A DNA stretch of 51,135 nucleotides from a virus, in the IMG/VR virus record IMGVR_UViG_3300037963_003757, positions 1 through 51,135 of that record, one strand, 5' to 3'. Below the pieces are notes generated by a model. The model was not told the DNA's origin. It was given only the letters and a program-made list of their open reading frames with translations, and ran no database searches. Shown piece after piece: positions 1-10,180 of this stretch; the first letter of the stretch is position 1, and each line of letters begins with the position of its first letter. The position numbers and the translations under genes were made by a program.

Positions 1-3000
1 TGCAGGTAGGGTAGGCGCACCGCTACCTGTTACATACACATACGAACCGGATTGTGCGTCAGTTAGTGTTGTTGTGGTTGTTACTGCTACTACATCAATT
101 TTGTTTGCTTTAGTTACATTTGTTGCTAAATCCTCAAGGGATATTAGGCCCCCTGCGTTATCATACGTTAGAACATAGTTATCTTGACCCGAACCTACTG
201 TTTGGTCTGCATCAAGAGTAAAATTACCTAATGCAAGATTACCTGTTCCTTGTGGCGTTATAAACATATCAAAATTAGCGTTGCCTGTGTCTTGCATTTT
301 AGCCCCGATTTTTCCGGCAGTATAACCTGCGTAATTTATTTCACCTAATCTAAACTCTATCTGACTACCAAATCCTGTTGTTCTTGAACCGCTCGTTATC
401 GCATTAGTGAAATGACCGGCAGTTTGTATTGCGTTAGTAGTAGTTGTTTTGTTAGTGGTTGAAAACGGAACGCTATTATTCGCATTACCCGCTACCTGCA
501 TAGCAAACGAATTAGCAGAAGTAGCATAATTTACTAATACTGACCCTGTGCCGTTTGGGTTAATGTGTATATCAGCATTTGATGTGGTAACAATATCATT
601 ACCGTTCATATCTAAATCACCGCCTAACTGCGGTGTAGTATCAACAACAATGTTCGTTCCACCGTCTGAGCCAGCAGGTCCGGTAGGTCCTGTTGGGCCT
701 GTGGGTCCTGTTGGTCCTGTTGGTCCTGTTGAGCCATCTGAACCATCATCTCCGTCATTTCCGGGCGGTCCAGCAGGGCCGGGTGGTCCTGTGCTTCCCG
801 GTGGTCCGGTCGGGCCTGTAGCACCTTGAGGAATACTAAAGGCGAATACCTTTGCAGTAGCAGGGCCGGAAGCCGTTACACCAATTGGGCCTGTAGTAGC
901 CGTTGGAGTGCCGAATCCAGCAGCCGCACCATCACTACCGTCTGAACCATCGCTACCAGCAGGTCCGGGTGGTCCGGTAGGACCTGTCGGACCGGGAGGT
1001 CCGGCGGGTCCTGTTGCACCTGCCGGAATCGAGAAAGCAAATACCTTCGCTGTGTCTGGACCGGAAGCAGTAACTCCTATCGGCCCTGTGCTTGCGCTCG
1101 GCGTTCCGAAGCCAGCCGCCGCACCATCTGAGCCGTCTGACCCATCTGAACCATCATTTCCGGGCGGACCTGTAGGTCCTGTAGCACCGGCAGGTATAGA
1201 AAACGCAAACACCTTTGCTGTGTCCGGCCCACTTGCCGTTACACCTATTGGTCCTGTGCTTGCTGTTGGGGTTCCTGTTGGGCCTGTAGGGCCGGTTGGT
1301 CCTGTTCCTCCATCTGAACCGTCATCACCTGCTGGTCCTGTAGGTCCGGTAGGGCCGGGTGGTCCGGCAGGTCCGGTTGGCCCTGCTGGTCCGGTAGCAC
1401 CTGCTGGAATAGAAAAGGCAAAGACTTTTGCTGTATCCGGACCACTTGCAGTAACACCGATTGGTCCGGTGCTGGCGGTTGGAGTGCCGAATCCGGCGGC
1501 ACTTCCTGTAGGCCCTGTTGGGCCTGTAGGTCCTGTCGGACCTGTCGAGCCGTCTGAACCGTCATCACCTGCTGGTCCTGTAGGGCCGGGTGGCCCTGCT
1601 GGTCCTGTAGGTCCTGTCGGACCCGTTGCGCCCGCCGGTATTGTAAAAGCAAACACCTTAGCGGTGTCCGGCCCGCTACTTGTTACCCCAATAGGACCTG
1701 TGCTGGCGGTGGGTGTTCCAAACCCTGCGGCTGGTCCTGTCGGCCCTGTTCCTCCATCACTTCCAGCCGGTCCTGTAGGGCCGCTTGGTCCTGTCGGGCC
1801 TGTAGGTCCTGTCGGACCTGTTGGTCCGGCTACTGTTGAATCAGCACCAGCCGGTCCGGTAGGTCCAGCGGGTCCTGTCGGCCCTGTGGGTCCTGTAGGC
1901 CCAGCAGGTCCGGTTGGTCCGGTATCTCCTTGAGCCGCTAAAAGACTCCAATAGGAAGTGTTAGTGGGTAGTATAGAACCGGAAGAGGTATGTGCTTGGA
2001 TACAAATATACGATGATTCTTCAACTGTATAATACACCGCATCATCCACTTGATATGAAGTCGAAGTAGCCCAATTACCCTCCCACACTAAACCTTCCGG
2101 TCCTGTGCTTCCAGCAGGTCCGGTTGGTCCTGTGGGGCCTGTTGCTCCCGTTGAACCCGTAGGTCCAGCAGGTCCGGTCGGTCCGGTCGGTCCTGTAGGT
2201 CCAGCAACCGTTGAATCCGCACCGGTGGGTCCTGTAGGCCCTGTAGGTCCTGTGGGGCCGGTAGGCCCTGTTGCGCCAGCAGGTATGGTAAAAGCAAAAA
2301 CTTTAGATGTATCCGGACCGCTTGCCGTTACCCCTATTGGGCCTGTGGATGCAGTAGGTGTTCCGAACCCTGCGGCCGGACCCGTTGGGCCTGTAGGACC
2401 ATCCGGACCATCCGGACCCGTTGAGCCTGTTGAGCCTGTTGAGCCCGTAGGTCCTGTTGGACCTGTAGGGCCGGTAGGACCTGTAGGGCCTGTTGAGCCG
2501 GTTGCACCGGCTGGAATTGTAAAAGCAAATATCTTAGCAGTATCGGGTCCACTTGATGTAACACCTATCGGGCCTGTGGATGCAGTCGGCGTTCCGAATC
2601 CGGCTGCTGCCCCTGTAGGACCCGTTGGTCCTGTTGAACCATCACTACCGTCTGAACCAGCCGGACCTGTGGGTCCTGTGGGTCCTGTCGGACCGGTAGG
2701 TCCAGCAACAGTTGAGTCCGCCCCCGCAGGTCCTGTCGGACCCGCAGGTCCGGTTGGGCCTGTTGGTCCTGTCGGTCCGGTTGAGCCTGTAGCACCTTGA
2801 GGTATGCTAAATGCGAATACCTTAGCAGTATCCGGACCACTTGCGGTAACTCCCACCGGACCTGTAGTTGCGGTAGGTGTTCCAAAACCAGCAGCCGTTC
2901 CTTGAGGGCCTGTAGGTCCTGTAGGTCCTGTTGGGCCTGTATCCCCCGTAGCACCTTGAGGGATAGAAAAAGCAAATACCTTTGCCGTATCCGGCCCGCT

Positions 3001-4203
3001 TGCTGTAACACCAACCGGTCCGGTTGAAGCAGTAGGCGTTCCAAATCCGGCAGCCGTTCCTTGTGGTCCGGTCGGCCCTGTTGAACCCGTAGGCCCTGTA
3101 GGCCCTGTAGGTCCAGCCGGTCCTGTAGGGCCTGTAGGTCCTGTAGCACCAATATTTCCACTTGGAGTATATTCTGCTACTATGGCCGCATCATTAGAAG
3201 GGATAGAACCGGAAAGCGGGGTTACATCTATTTTAAAGTATCCTGTTGCTTCTGTTACTCCTGTTACTGTAAAAATTATTGGTGCGTCAGTATCCGAATC
3301 TGCTGAATCAAAAACAAGTGTTCCTTTGTCTGTTGAGGTTGAATCATCCCATGTTCTATACCATGCTTGTTGGTCTATTCCTCCTCTTGATTCATCATCA
3401 ATATAGATTTTACTTATTGAGGAAAAAGTGGAATTATTAAATCTAACTTTAGCATCAGTTGGGTCAGCATCAGTAGTTGTAGTGCTAAACACATATTCCG
3501 GACCGATTCTGTTACCCCTTGCGCCTGTAGCCCCTGTGCTTCCGGGTGGTCCTGTAGCCCCTGTGCTTCCTGTAGGTCCGGTCGGCCCTGTAGGTCCGGT
3601 TGGTCCTGTAGGTCCGGTTGGCCCAGCATCTCCCTCATCTCCTTGCGGTCCGGAAGGACCGGTAGGACCTGTAGCCCCTGTCGGACCGGTAGGGCCTGTA
3701 GCACCTGTTGGCCCTGTCGGACCGGCTGGGCCGGTTGGCCCTGTCGGACCTGTTGCGTTTCTCGACAGAACAGAAATCCAAGAATCAGCAGATATACTTT
3801 TGATAATACCGTGTTCATTTTGAACAATTGTAGTTTCACCACTTACTGTTACTCCACTTCCAGCGGCAATAGTAATATCTCCAGCACCCTTATTGTATAG
3901 TTTAATTTCTGTATATCCCACCGGCCAATCAACTGATGATTCGGGGGGAACAGTAATAGTGCAACCGCTTGCATTATTTACAACTAATGTTTTTCCTTCG
4001 TCTTCTCTAACGAGAGTATGTGTTGTTCCGGTAATGTCTTTTGGAGGTCTTACATCTATTGCGTGTCCTCCAAGATTTGTTCCATCACCAACGAAAACCA
4101 TACCACTTGAAGTGTCTCGGAAAAGTTGCGCCCCATCCGGAGTTACACCGATTCTATTTGATTCGGTGTCCGTGAATAGGTTTCGGCTATCACTTATCGG
4201 CAT
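1..4203 (-). CDS. Collagen-like tail fibre protein, partial (3' end off window)
   Basis: An open minus-strand frame starts with ATG at 4203 and runs 1401 codons to the left edge with no stop. The first ~140 residues (starting [20 protein letters not shown]) form a non-repetitive head, perhaps the particle-attachment domain. A long Gly-Pro-Thr/Ala collagen-like region follows (about 3770 down to 660), interrupted by nine copies of a module carrying [18 protein letters not shown]-type sequence. The last ~200 visible residues are Asn/Thr/Gly-rich and typical of fibre shafts. Collagen triplets in phage proteins form trimeric triple helices, so a receptor-binding or side-fibre role is likely. The start follows a GGTGATG stretch. 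It is the most leftward member of the minus-strand structural operon seen here. Plus-strand GPV open frames over it are antisense artefacts of triplet periodicity. The C-terminus is missing. Confidence 0.85.
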   Translation of the reverse strand, partial: MPISDSRNLFTDTESNRIGVTPDGAQLFRDTSSGMVFVGDGTNLGGHAIDVRPPKDITGTTHTLVREDEGKTLVVNNASGCTITVPPESSVDWPVGYTEIKLYNKGAGDITIAAGSGVTVSGETTIVQNEHGIIKSISADSWISVLSRNATGPTGPTGPAGPTGPTGATGPTGPTGATGPTGPSGPQGDEGDAGPTGPTGPTGPTGPTGPTGSTGATGPPGSTGATGARGNRIGPEYVFSTTTTDADPTDAKVRFNNSTFSSISKIYIDDESRGGIDQQAWYRTWDDSTSTDKGTLVFDSADSDTDAPIIFTVTGVTEATGYFKIDVTPLSGSIPSNDAAIVAEYTPSGNIGATGPTGPTGPAGPTGPTGPTGSTGPTGPQGTAAGFGTPTASTGPVGVTASGPDTAKVFAFSIPQGATGDTGPTGPTGPTGPQGTAAGFGTPTATTGPVGVTASGPDTAKVFAFSIPQGATGSTGPTGPTGPTGPAGPTGPAGADSTVAGPTGPTGPTGPTGPAGSDGSDGSTGPTGPTGAAAGFGTPTASTGPIGVTSSGPDTAKIFAFTIPAGATGSTGPTGPTGPTGPTGPTGSTGSTGSTGPDGPDGPTGPTGPAAGFGTPTASTGPIGVTASGPDTSKVFAFTIPAGATGPTGPTGPTGPTGPTGADSTVAGPTGPTGPTGPAGPTGSTGATGPTGPTGPAGSTGPEGLVWEGNWATSTSYQVDDAVYYTVEESSYICIQAHTSSGSILPTNTSYWSLLAAQGDTGPTGPAGPTGPTGPTGPAGPTGPAGADSTVAGPTGPTGPTGPTGPSGPTGPAGSDGGTGPTGPAAGFGTPTASTGPIGVTSSGPDTAKVFAFTIPAGATGPTGPTGPAGPPGPTGPAGDDGSDGSTGPTGPTGPTGPTGSAAGFGTPTASTGPIGVTASGPDTAKVFAFSIPAGATGPAGPTGPAGPPGPTGPTGPAGDDGSDGGTGPTGPTGPTGTPTASTGPIGVTASGPDTAKVFAFSIPAGATGPTGPPGNDGSDGSDGSDGAAAGFGTPSASTGPIGVTASGPDTAKVFAFSIPAGATGPAGPPGPTGPTGPPGPAGSDGSDGSDGAAAGFGTPTATTGPIGVTASGPATAKVFAFSIPQGATGPTGPPGSTGPPGPAGPPGNDGDDGSDGSTGPTGPTGPTGPTGPTGPAGSDGGTNIVVDTTPQLGGDLDMNGNDIVTTSNADIHINPNGTGSVLVNYATSANSFAMQVAGNANNSVPFSTTNKTTTTNAIQTAGHFTNAITSGSRTTGFGSQIEFRLGEINYAGYTAGKIGAKMQDTGNANFDMFITPQGTGNLALGNFTLDADQTVGSGQDNYVLTYDNAGGLISLEDLATNVTKANKIDVVAVTTTTTLTDAQSGSYVYVTGSGAPTLPA
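660..3770 (-). repeat. Collagen-like GPT triplet tracts with nine interspersed modules
   Basis: On the minus strand the DNA is built of 9-nt units of the GGACCTACA type (Gly-Pro-Thr). Between triplet tracts, a module of about 100-110 bp encoding [21 protein letters not shown]-like sequence recurs. The conserved aaagGTNTTTGC-type core is seen near 849, 1039, 1205, 1418, 1645, 2293, 2523, 2810 and 2969. Spacing varies from about 160 to 650 bp because the collagen tracts differ in length. Such arrays expand and contract by recombination or slippage, so copy number is probably variable between relatives and assembly could be collapsed here. Confidence 0.85.
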
Positions 4204-4229
4204 ACAACATCACCACATCACTACTCTTA

Positions 4230-5390
4230 TTAAACCGTTAGGCTACCAAAAACAACCTTTGAATATACAGTTGAGGAGGAAGTTAATGGTCCAATATCAA
4301 TTACTGATGAAGAACCAGCACTTGTTGTATCCCAATAAAGAACTGTTCCATCGGATTTTAACACTTGACCGGCTGAACCAACACTTGTTAATCCTGTTCC
4401 TCCTTGATTTACACCCAACAAATACTCTTCATCCTTTGGTAAATAAATACCCTCCGAAGTTTCAACAAACCCCCACGAACCCTTTATTGTCGGTTTAGAA
4501 GAACATCTTATTATTCCACCAGCCGTAGCAAGTAATACGACACCTTGATTTATTGTTAGGGAGTCAAGAGTCATGTTTGCGCCCGATGGTATTTTGAACA
4601 TTGAACCTGCGCCCGATTCATTATCAAGTATTAAGTTTCTCATTCTAAATGTGGTTATTGTGGAATTGAAAAAGGGTAATTCTGTTGCAACACTTGTGCT
4701 TCCCTGTAAAGTCCATTTTGATTCACCACAATGAAATGTAGCAGTATTGATAGTTAGTGTGCTTGTTTTCAAATAAAAGTGCTTATCTTTATCATTAACG
4801 CTGATAGTATTTATTGCAACTTTTTCAAAACTTGCACCACTATTTGCAACTAATGAATACAAATCCACTTTACCGTTTGTAATACTTGAATTAGGAGTTA
4901 CATATTGAGTTGAAAACTTACCACTAACTAAAGTTACCTTTGGGTAAAGACCATCACTTAATTTTATGGCCGTTGATTGAGTATTAGTTATTTCAAAGGT
5001 TATGTTTTGTCTTTGGCTTGATGATGTATAAGAAAAGGCATCACCAAACTCAACAAATGTTGATTCGCTACTAAGGTTGCTTCCATTACTAAATGAAAGT
5101 GTTTTTGCAGAACCCGCCGATAATACTCCGCCTTTGAAACTTGCAAACTCTAAACTTACATTTACTTGTATTTCAATTGTTGCGGTATAATCACTTTCAA
5201 CATTGATAGATTTACAAGAAGTTAAAGTAAAGTGAGAAGTGGTATTGGATTTACTTCCCCTAAAAAACAAATCTCCACTTGTTAAGTCGCTTGAGGATGG
5301 AGTGCCGCTACTCCCGTCAAACCCCTCCCAATTACCAACAGTCGAGGCATCATTATCTCCTGTTGTATTAGTCCAAACCCAATTACCCAT
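4230..5390 (-). CDS. Tail fibre/spike-like structural protein
   Basis: 386 aa, ATG at 5390, overlapping the upstream gene's stop by one base. The protein is Ser/Thr/Asn/Gly-rich with a regular hydrophobic alternation suggesting beta-helix or beta-prism repeats. No signal peptide is seen. Near the C-terminus (about residues 325-360) lies a GVNQGGTGLTSVGSAGQVLK stretch followed by SDGTVLYWDT. That motif is very common in phage tail fibres just before the trimerisation region. It sits between a probable connector gene and the collagen fibre gene, so a virion adhesin or fibre-network component is likely. The exact role is not recognised. Confidence 0.6.
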   Translation of the reverse strand: MGNWVWTNTTGDNDASTVGNWEGFDGSSGTPSSSDLTSGDLFFRGSKSNTTSHFTLTSCKSINVESDYTATIEIQVNVSLEFASFKGGVLSAGSAKTLSFSNGSNLSSESTFVEFGDAFSYTSSSQRQNITFEITNTQSTAIKLSDGLYPKVTLVSGKFSTQYVTPNSSITNGKVDLYSLVANSGASFEKVAINTISVNDKDKHFYLKTSTLTINTATFHCGESKWTLQGSTSVATELPFFNSTITTFRMRNLILDNESGAGSMFKIPSGANMTLDSLTINQGVVLLATAGGIIRCSSKPTIKGSWGFVETSEGIYLPKDEEYLLGVNQGGTGLTSVGSAGQVLKSDGTVLYWDTTSAGSSSVIDIGPLTSSSTVYSKVVFGSLTV

Positions 5391-5779
5391 TAGGACACCT
5401 CAAGCCTTGAACCCGTCTGCGTGGAATTAAAGGCTGAACCACCAGCCTCCGTTATCATAGACAATAGGTTGTCGGCTTGTTTCTGCATAGTCTCTAATTG
5501 ACTTCTAAATCTAATATCCTGTTGCCTAAACTCATTCTCCGGCACATACATTGGGGCGGTATCAACGAGAACTCGCAGACAGTCGCAACATACTAATGCC
5601 TTAATAGCAGATTCTTTGAGCGTATCTGTAACCGCATTAGTGCCTACATTGTAAGAGTCATTTCTTGCAACTTTATTTACTTCTGCGGTTCGTATAGTGA
5701 TGTATTCTGAGATAGTAGCATCGTTAAGTCCTCTCGGTCTATTCAACAGGTCTCGGATTTGAGCAGTTGTAACGGCCAT
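5390..5779 (-). CDS. Putative head-tail connector (adaptor) protein
   Basis: 129 aa, ATG at 5779. The predicted fold is almost entirely helical: an N-terminal segment (TAQIRDLLNRPRGLNDATIS), a central Cys-containing helix (AIKALVCCDCLRVLV) and a charged C-terminal helix. Size, helicity and position, downstream of the capsid gene and upstream of tail genes, match gp6/gp15-type adaptor proteins that sit under the portal. No diagnostic motif was seen, so the assignment rests mainly on context. It ends one base inside the next gene, consistent with translational coupling. Confidence 0.4.
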   Translation of the reverse strand: MAVTTAQIRDLLNRPRGLNDATISEYITIRTAEVNKVARNDSYNVGTNAVTDTLKESAIKALVCCDCLRVLVDTAPMYVPENEFRQQDIRFRSQLETMQKQADNLLSMITEAGGSAFNSTQTGSRLEVS

Positions 5780-5788
5780 TTAATCATC

Positions 5789-6106
5789 TCATTCTTCTTC
5801 ATCGAAGGCTATATCAAATATAGCGACCCCTTCCGGTGGAATAGGGTATCTTCCCATTGAAAAGAACTCTCCCGATTTAACAACCTGTCGGGCAAGGCGA
5901 CCATTCGGCAACCAATATAGGGTTTTATGCTCTAATTCGGGGAATGGAGAATTACGAGCAGGTCTAACTCTTCTAATAAGCCAACCGCTTCCACTTTCCC
6001 AATAATCAAGCCGATGTTGAAGATTGTTTATCGTTGGATTTTGGGGTATTGGTATATTTCTTTTTCTTAATTCCCTTGTTAGGCTTGCTTTGCTTTTCTT
6101 GCTCAT
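5789..6106 (-). CDS. Unrecognised virion-operon protein, possible SAP/LEM-like N-terminus
   Basis: 105 aa, ATG at 6106 preceded by a GGAAAGTGAAG stretch. The first ~35 residues are basic (SKKSKASLTRELRKRNIPIP) and predict two short helices like SAP-type nucleic-acid-binding motifs. The rest is beta-rich with Tyr/Trp/Pro and a very acidic end (FDIAFDEEE). The first 101 bp overlap the end of the upstream gene in another frame, which is unusually long for this window. No later in-frame ATG would remove the overlap. Function unknown; position implies head completion or neck. Confidence 0.5.
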   Translation of the reverse strand: MSKKSKASLTRELRKRNIPIPQNPTINNLQHRLDYWESGSGWLIRRVRPARNSPFPELEHKTLYWLPNGRLARQVVKSGEFFSMGRYPIPPEGVAIFDIAFDEEE

Positions 6107-6308
6107 TTACTTCACTTTCCTTTTCTATCTTTACTTCTTTCTTAGGCATAGCCTCATCAACAACTAATGTGGAATCACGAAGACTGTAAGCCCATTCTCT
6201 AATCGCTTTCCTGTCCGGAAGCGTGAGAACAAGGCTTACTTCTTCGTCAGAAAGACTCCTTCCGAGTTTTCTTGCCGCATACGAAAGCGCAAAGTCTTCG
6301 TTAAGCAT
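6006..6308 (-). CDS. Small structural-operon protein with Lys-rich tail
   Basis: 100 aa, ATG at 6308. Residues 1-55 look folded and helical (LSDEEVSLVLTLPDRKAI region). Residues 56-100 are a low-complexity Lys/Glu/Ser tail ending KQSSTSA, probably disordered. It directly follows the major capsid gene (15-bp gap) and shares its last 101 bp with the next gene. The disordered charged tail could bind DNA or a capsid partner, but that is inference. No family recognised. Confidence 0.5.
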   Translation of the reverse strand: MLNEDFALSYAARKLGRSLSDEEVSLVLTLPDRKAIREWAYSLRDSTLVVDEAMPKKEVKIEKESEVNEQEKQSKPNKGIKKKKYTNTPKSNDKQSSTSA

Positions 6309-6323
6309 CTAACATCACCACAC

Positions 6324-7226
6324 TTAAGCGGCTATGTTAGTGATTTTACAAATCCTGTTGTTCTTACCGCTTGCTGCTCCATCTTGGTGTTCGTGAATTA
6401 CACAACCCATGTAGCCGCTTAGAATCCAATCATAGCCAACGCCCGGAATACGAGTCAATTCTGTCTCCATGAATCCCGGTCCGTTGTATTGGAAAAACTC
6501 AGCAGTCTCAGCACCCGGCACTAATAGAAGTGCGGTGTCTGCAAGACGGGAGTTGCGACTGTATAGAACAGTTAGGTTTGCAACTCGGCGTAGGTGGTCT
6601 GCAAGAGACTCAACTACATTTCCATATAGAGTTGTGTTTAGTAGGACACTTCGTAGTTTCGCTGGAACGATAAGGACAACTGCCTCATCACCACTAACTC
6701 GACCGTTCTCAAAAATCTTATCCATAGCGGAAAGAACATTGGCTTCTGCGTCTTCTGACGCAGTATCCCATTCCTTACCACCTGCAACGGCAACAGACTG
6801 CCCTGCACCATCAATCAAAGTCTCAAGGATTAGGTCATCAATAATGTCTGCCCTGTTTCGCACGATAGCCAACTGTTGTCGGTCAAGAGTTTCAAAGGAC
6901 TCTCCACGAAGTAGGGTTGAATCAAGGAAGATTGTTCGGCCTTGACCCTTCTTTAGAGATACTTCGTAGTTAGCAGTTCCAATGTGTGTTGGCTCAACTA
7001 CTGCGTTATCATCCACAGGGTAAGTAAATGTTCCATCAACACCGGAATACCACTTAAAAGTTAGCCAATCAACTGTTCTAACACCCACAACCTGTGTTCC
7101 AACCGCAATCAAAGTTGATTGTAGTTGGATGAAGTCTCTTAGGGTTTGTTCCATTACTGCGTTTCCCGGTCCAAAAGGTCCGTCAGCCGCTTGCACATTC
7201 AAAATCTCATCTAATGTTTTACTCAT
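6324..7226 (-). CDS. HK97-fold major capsid protein
   Basis: 300 aa, ATG at 7226 preceded by GAGGTGATTAA. The length and alternation of an alpha-rich N-arm, an E-loop-like beta region (residues ~60-110), a long spine helix region (DRQQLAIVRNRADIIDDLI, ~114-135) and a mixed A-domain are as in small HK97-type capsid subunits. A short N-terminus with no delta-domain fits maturation by the separate protease/scaffold gene nearby. Context is decisive: portal, protease, decoration protein and this gene lie in the canonical order. It builds the icosahedral shell. Confidence 0.8.
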   Translation of the reverse strand: MSKTLDEILNVQAADGPFGPGNAVMEQTLRDFIQLQSTLIAVGTQVVGVRTVDWLTFKWYSGVDGTFTYPVDDNAVVEPTHIGTANYEVSLKKGQGRTIFLDSTLLRGESFETLDRQQLAIVRNRADIIDDLILETLIDGAGQSVAVAGGKEWDTASEDAEANVLSAMDKIFENGRVSGDEAVVLIVPAKLRSVLLNTTLYGNVVESLADHLRRVANLTVLYSRNSRLADTALLLVPGAETAEFFQYNGPGFMETELTRIPGVGYDWILSGYMGCVIHEHQDGAASGKNNRICKITNIAA

Positions 7227-7235
7227 TTAATCACC

Positions 7236-7688
7236 TCAAGCAATTGCCGCTCCGTGTGTATCAACAGGGATTAACGCACCTTCTGTTGCGGATGCGGTGT
7301 CTCCCGAAAGTGGGGCGGAAAGGGCAGTAGCGGCGTGTGCGGAATCGCCAACATATAGTCCGAGTTTCTTATTAGAACCTGCGGTTGATGTTGCAAGACC
7401 GTCTGCACCGACATATACGGTGTCGCCAAAGTCAAAAGTGGCTGCCGCTGCACATTGAACCATCAAAACTCCACCGAGAGGATAGTAAGAAACTGTTGCC
7501 CCTGTGGTAGTAAGTGTGTGGTCTGCACCGGACCTGCTGGATGAAGCAGTTGTAATTCCAATAGCAACTGATGTTGCGGTTGAAAGGTCAGCGTGGTTAG
7601 CAGTTGAACCAACCTTCAAAATCTTTCCTGTTCCATAAACAACTGTGCTGTCTTCTAATTCAATATTTCGTGGTAGTGGATAAGTCAT
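7236..7688 (-). CDS. Capsid decoration / head-fibre protein (DUF2190-like)
   Basis: 150 aa from the ATG at 7688; an in-frame TTG one codon upstream is less likely. GAGGTGATTATTG precedes the start. The protein is Ala/Thr/Gly-rich and beta-rich, with YPLGGVLMVQCAAAATFDFG and DTVYVGADGLAT segments that resemble DUF2190-type proteins located between protease and capsid genes in many phages. A role stabilising capsid three-folds is the usual inference. The start overlaps the stop of the protease gene. Confidence 0.6.
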   Translation of the reverse strand: MTYPLPRNIELEDSTVVYGTGKILKVGSTANHADLSTATSVAIGITTASSSRSGADHTLTTTGATVSYYPLGGVLMVQCAAAATFDFGDTVYVGADGLATSTAGSNKKLGLYVGDSAHAATALSAPLSGDTASATEGALIPVDTHGAAIA

Positions 7689-10180
7689 CAATAATCACCT
7701 CTAACTTCTTCAAATGACTTCGCTCGGAAGTCGCTCTCGGAGCGTGATAGGGTTCTGTTCCATGCGGATACCCACATATTGTAAGCCCTCTCATAATCTG
7801 CTTCGGGAGTTTCAATTCTTTCTTTGTTCAAGAAATTAGCAACTACTGCGCCATTGTTTGCAGTAGGAACGGATGGAGACTCTTCTTCATCCGGTGTTGA
7901 TGCCTTTACAGGCTTCATATCAACAATTGGGGTTTCCTCAACATGGGATTCCTCCCATGAAGCAATCAAACCGTTTAGGGTATCTGTTGAAAGGTCCTCA
8001 TGGCCCTTCATTCCCAATTCTGATGCTTTCTCAACAAGAGATGTGCGCTCGCTTTCGGCCTTCTCTTGCTCAATTCTTTCAAACTCAGCAACACGAGCCT
8101 CAAGGAGAACCTTCTCAGCAATAAGAGCCTCGACATCGTGAGTGTCTTCTTCGTTTGCAATAACTGTATTTTCTTCGCTCATAGGTAATTCACCTGTTTT
8201 CGACACCATTGGATTATTTCTCCCATATATAACCGTAGCGGAAATGTCCTTCTCTTTCTTTTCAACAGAAGTTATTTTCGCTCTATCATAGGCTGGTTTA
8301 TGCACAATAGCCAAATGGTCGAAATTAAAGTTAGTATTGAAAGCATACATTGGTCTTCCATCTTCTGCTTCCAATGTTTCATCCGGAATACCTGTTCCAC
8401 CGATGCTTACTCCGTATCCTTCTCTTAACCAAAGTCCGGATTCTAAAGAAGCAAACAACTCTTCTCTTACAACATCACCTGCGAAATGGACTTCAAATGT
8501 GTCTTTTCCGGTGTAATTAACATAAGCATCAGTAACCACACCAACAACGGCCTCATCAACGCCGCCATCCATATTTCGTGTAAATCTGCCGTTCTTTACG
8601 GCAGGGTGATTTAGTGTAATATCCGAGTTAATCATAGCACTTGCTACTGATTCAGCAAGGTCTGCACTAATAGACCATCTGTTTTTGTTGTATCCTTCGT
8701 GGAATGCAATACCCTTTATTGTTACAACGGACTTTCCATCTTCTGCAACAACGCTGGTTTCAATAGAAGTAATATCAATTTCAAGAGTTACTGCTATTGG
8801 TTTGCAAGAGCCGCCTCGCATTTCTTGACCCGGAGGGCAAGAATCTCCATCTTTATAACTTTCGACTGTGTTATCATTATCCTTTTTAGAATCGTATTCC
8901 TCGTGTGTGCGACACGGCATATAGACTCTTTTTCCATCCTGTTCCATGCTATGAATAGAGTTGCAACCTATTTCTTCTGCTCTCTTTCTTGCATCATCTG
9001 CATTATCGAACATATCTTTATCATACGGTTCAGCAGCCTTTACGCCCTTATCACCATCACAGCCACACCCACAGCCCATACTTTCAAAGTTTTCTTCCGT
9101 TTCATAAATATGTTGCTCGGAGGAAGTATAATCTGTTACTGATTTTTTTCTTTCCCACATTTTGCAAGACCAATAACGAGCCTTCCATTTTGGGCCGGGA
9201 GAATCGCAGTTGTGCCTACTTCGGAAGTTTTTTCTGCGTTGTGGGTCATCTCTTTTGATTTCCATGTTAGGGTCGCCAAATCTTACGATAACTACATTTC
9301 CACTTCCATTTTTAGTATAAACCGCAAACTTCTTTGATTCTTTAGGTGTCCTAAATGGTTTATTCAATGTTACTTTTCTTCCTTGATATTCAGCGGCGGA
9401 TGCGTTTAATTCGTCTCCTTCATCGTTTTTACGATACCACTTTTGAAACTCCTCTTCATTTGGGCCGGGAAAATAAAGTGTTTGTCCGTCAGCCGTTTTT
9501 GTTGTATGAACCACACCATCAAAACCCATCTCTCTTGATTTCTTTTCTGCTTGTTCTTTTTCCATAAATATATAATCTTCCATTTTAGCAGTTACGCCCC
9601 AATCTTCATATTCTTCCATTTCTTCACCGGCCTTACTGTTTGATTTTCTTTTATGCGATTTAGGCAAAAGGTCGTTATCCTGTTTATAGTTAGGATTACT
9701 TGGTCTTCCATTACGCATGAGATATAAAAACGCTTTTACTCTTGCAATCCCCCAACCTGTGCGAGACATATTAGGAGCATGGGTATTACTGAAAGCACCA
9801 GCACCCCTGCGGAAAACAGACTTTAGCATACCCATGCTTGCTTTTGGTCCTTTGTTTTTTTTATTACTTTCAGTCATTAACTTTCGGATTCGGGCTTCTG
9901 TTTCTTTACTTATTTTTATAGATTTATTGGGCTTACTTGCAGAATCCTTTTTGTTTTTCTTTGAGCCCTTTCTTCTTTCGCTGGGTTTTGCTGGAGTCTT
10001 ACGAGGGTCATTTTTTTTAGGTTTTCCGTATTGCAAAGCCTCAACCGCTTTATCATCAGCATAAGAGTTGCAAATTGCAAATCTTTGGTCTCTTTCCGGA
10101 TATTCGCTATTCATCTTATCGTCAGACATACAACGGGAAATGAAATCTTCTCTTTCTTCACCTTCTCTTCGTGTAGGCAT
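7688..10180 (-). CDS. Prohead protease-scaffold polyprotein with N-terminal accessory modules
   Basis: 830 aa, ATG at 10180, about three times the usual prohead protease. Residues 1-50 hold an FISRC..D.. YPERDQRFAIC motif. About 115-175 is an RGAGAFSNTH / ARVKAFLYLMRNG / PNYKQDNDLLP block widespread in phage capsid-operon proteins. About 301-342 is an FGDPNM..RRKNFRSRHNC..YWSC block. Two related modules (about 205-250 and 390-430) each hold a helix, a D/E-DGK/GQ turn and a Y[FM]P motif. The protease lies at about 463-640: LNHP (~523), YGVSIGG (~589) and FDHLAIVHKP (~620) are candidate His, Ser and His positions of an S78/U35-like enzyme. A charged coiled coil after ~670 is a likely scaffold. 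A CGCGCD cluster at ~370 is odd. It would process scaffold and capsid in the procapsid. Confidence 0.75.
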   Translation of the reverse strand: MPTRREGEEREDFISRCMSDDKMNSEYPERDQRFAICNSYADDKAVEALQYGKPKKNDPRKTPAKPSERRKGSKKNKKDSASKPNKSIKISKETEARIRKLMTESNKKNKGPKASMGMLKSVFRRGAGAFSNTHAPNMSRTGWGIARVKAFLYLMRNGRPSNPNYKQDNDLLPKSHKRKSNSKAGEEMEEYEDWGVTAKMEDYIFMEKEQAEKKSREMGFDGVVHTTKTADGQTLYFPGPNEEEFQKWYRKNDEGDELNASAAEYQGRKVTLNKPFRTPKESKKFAVYTKNGSGNVVIVRFGDPNMEIKRDDPQRRKNFRSRHNCDSPGPKWKARYWSCKMWERKKSVTDYTSSEQHIYETEENFESMGCGCGCDGDKGVKAAEPYDKDMFDNADDARKRAEEIGCNSIHSMEQDGKRVYMPCRTHEEYDSKKDNDNTVESYKDGDSCPPGQEMRGGSCKPIAVTLEIDITSIETSVVAEDGKSVVTIKGIAFHEGYNKNRWSISADLAESVASAMINSDITLNHPAVKNGRFTRNMDGGVDEAVVGVVTDAYVNYTGKDTFEVHFAGDVVREELFASLESGLWLREGYGVSIGGTGIPDETLEAEDGRPMYAFNTNFNFDHLAIVHKPAYDRAKITSVEKKEKDISATVIYGRNNPMVSKTGELPMSEENTVIANEEDTHDVEALIAEKVLLEARVAEFERIEQEKAESERTSLVEKASELGMKGHEDLSTDTLNGLIASWEESHVEETPIVDMKPVKASTPDEEESPSVPTANNGAVVANFLNKERIETPEADYERAYNMWVSAWNRTLSRSESDFRAKSFEEVRGDY

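Noticed and set aside
548-2800. Plus-strand GPV-rich open frames over the fibre gene
   Set aside because: They are antisense readings of the minus-strand GPT collagen repeat. The minus frame is open for 1401 codons with a proper start, and neighbouring structural genes are also minus.
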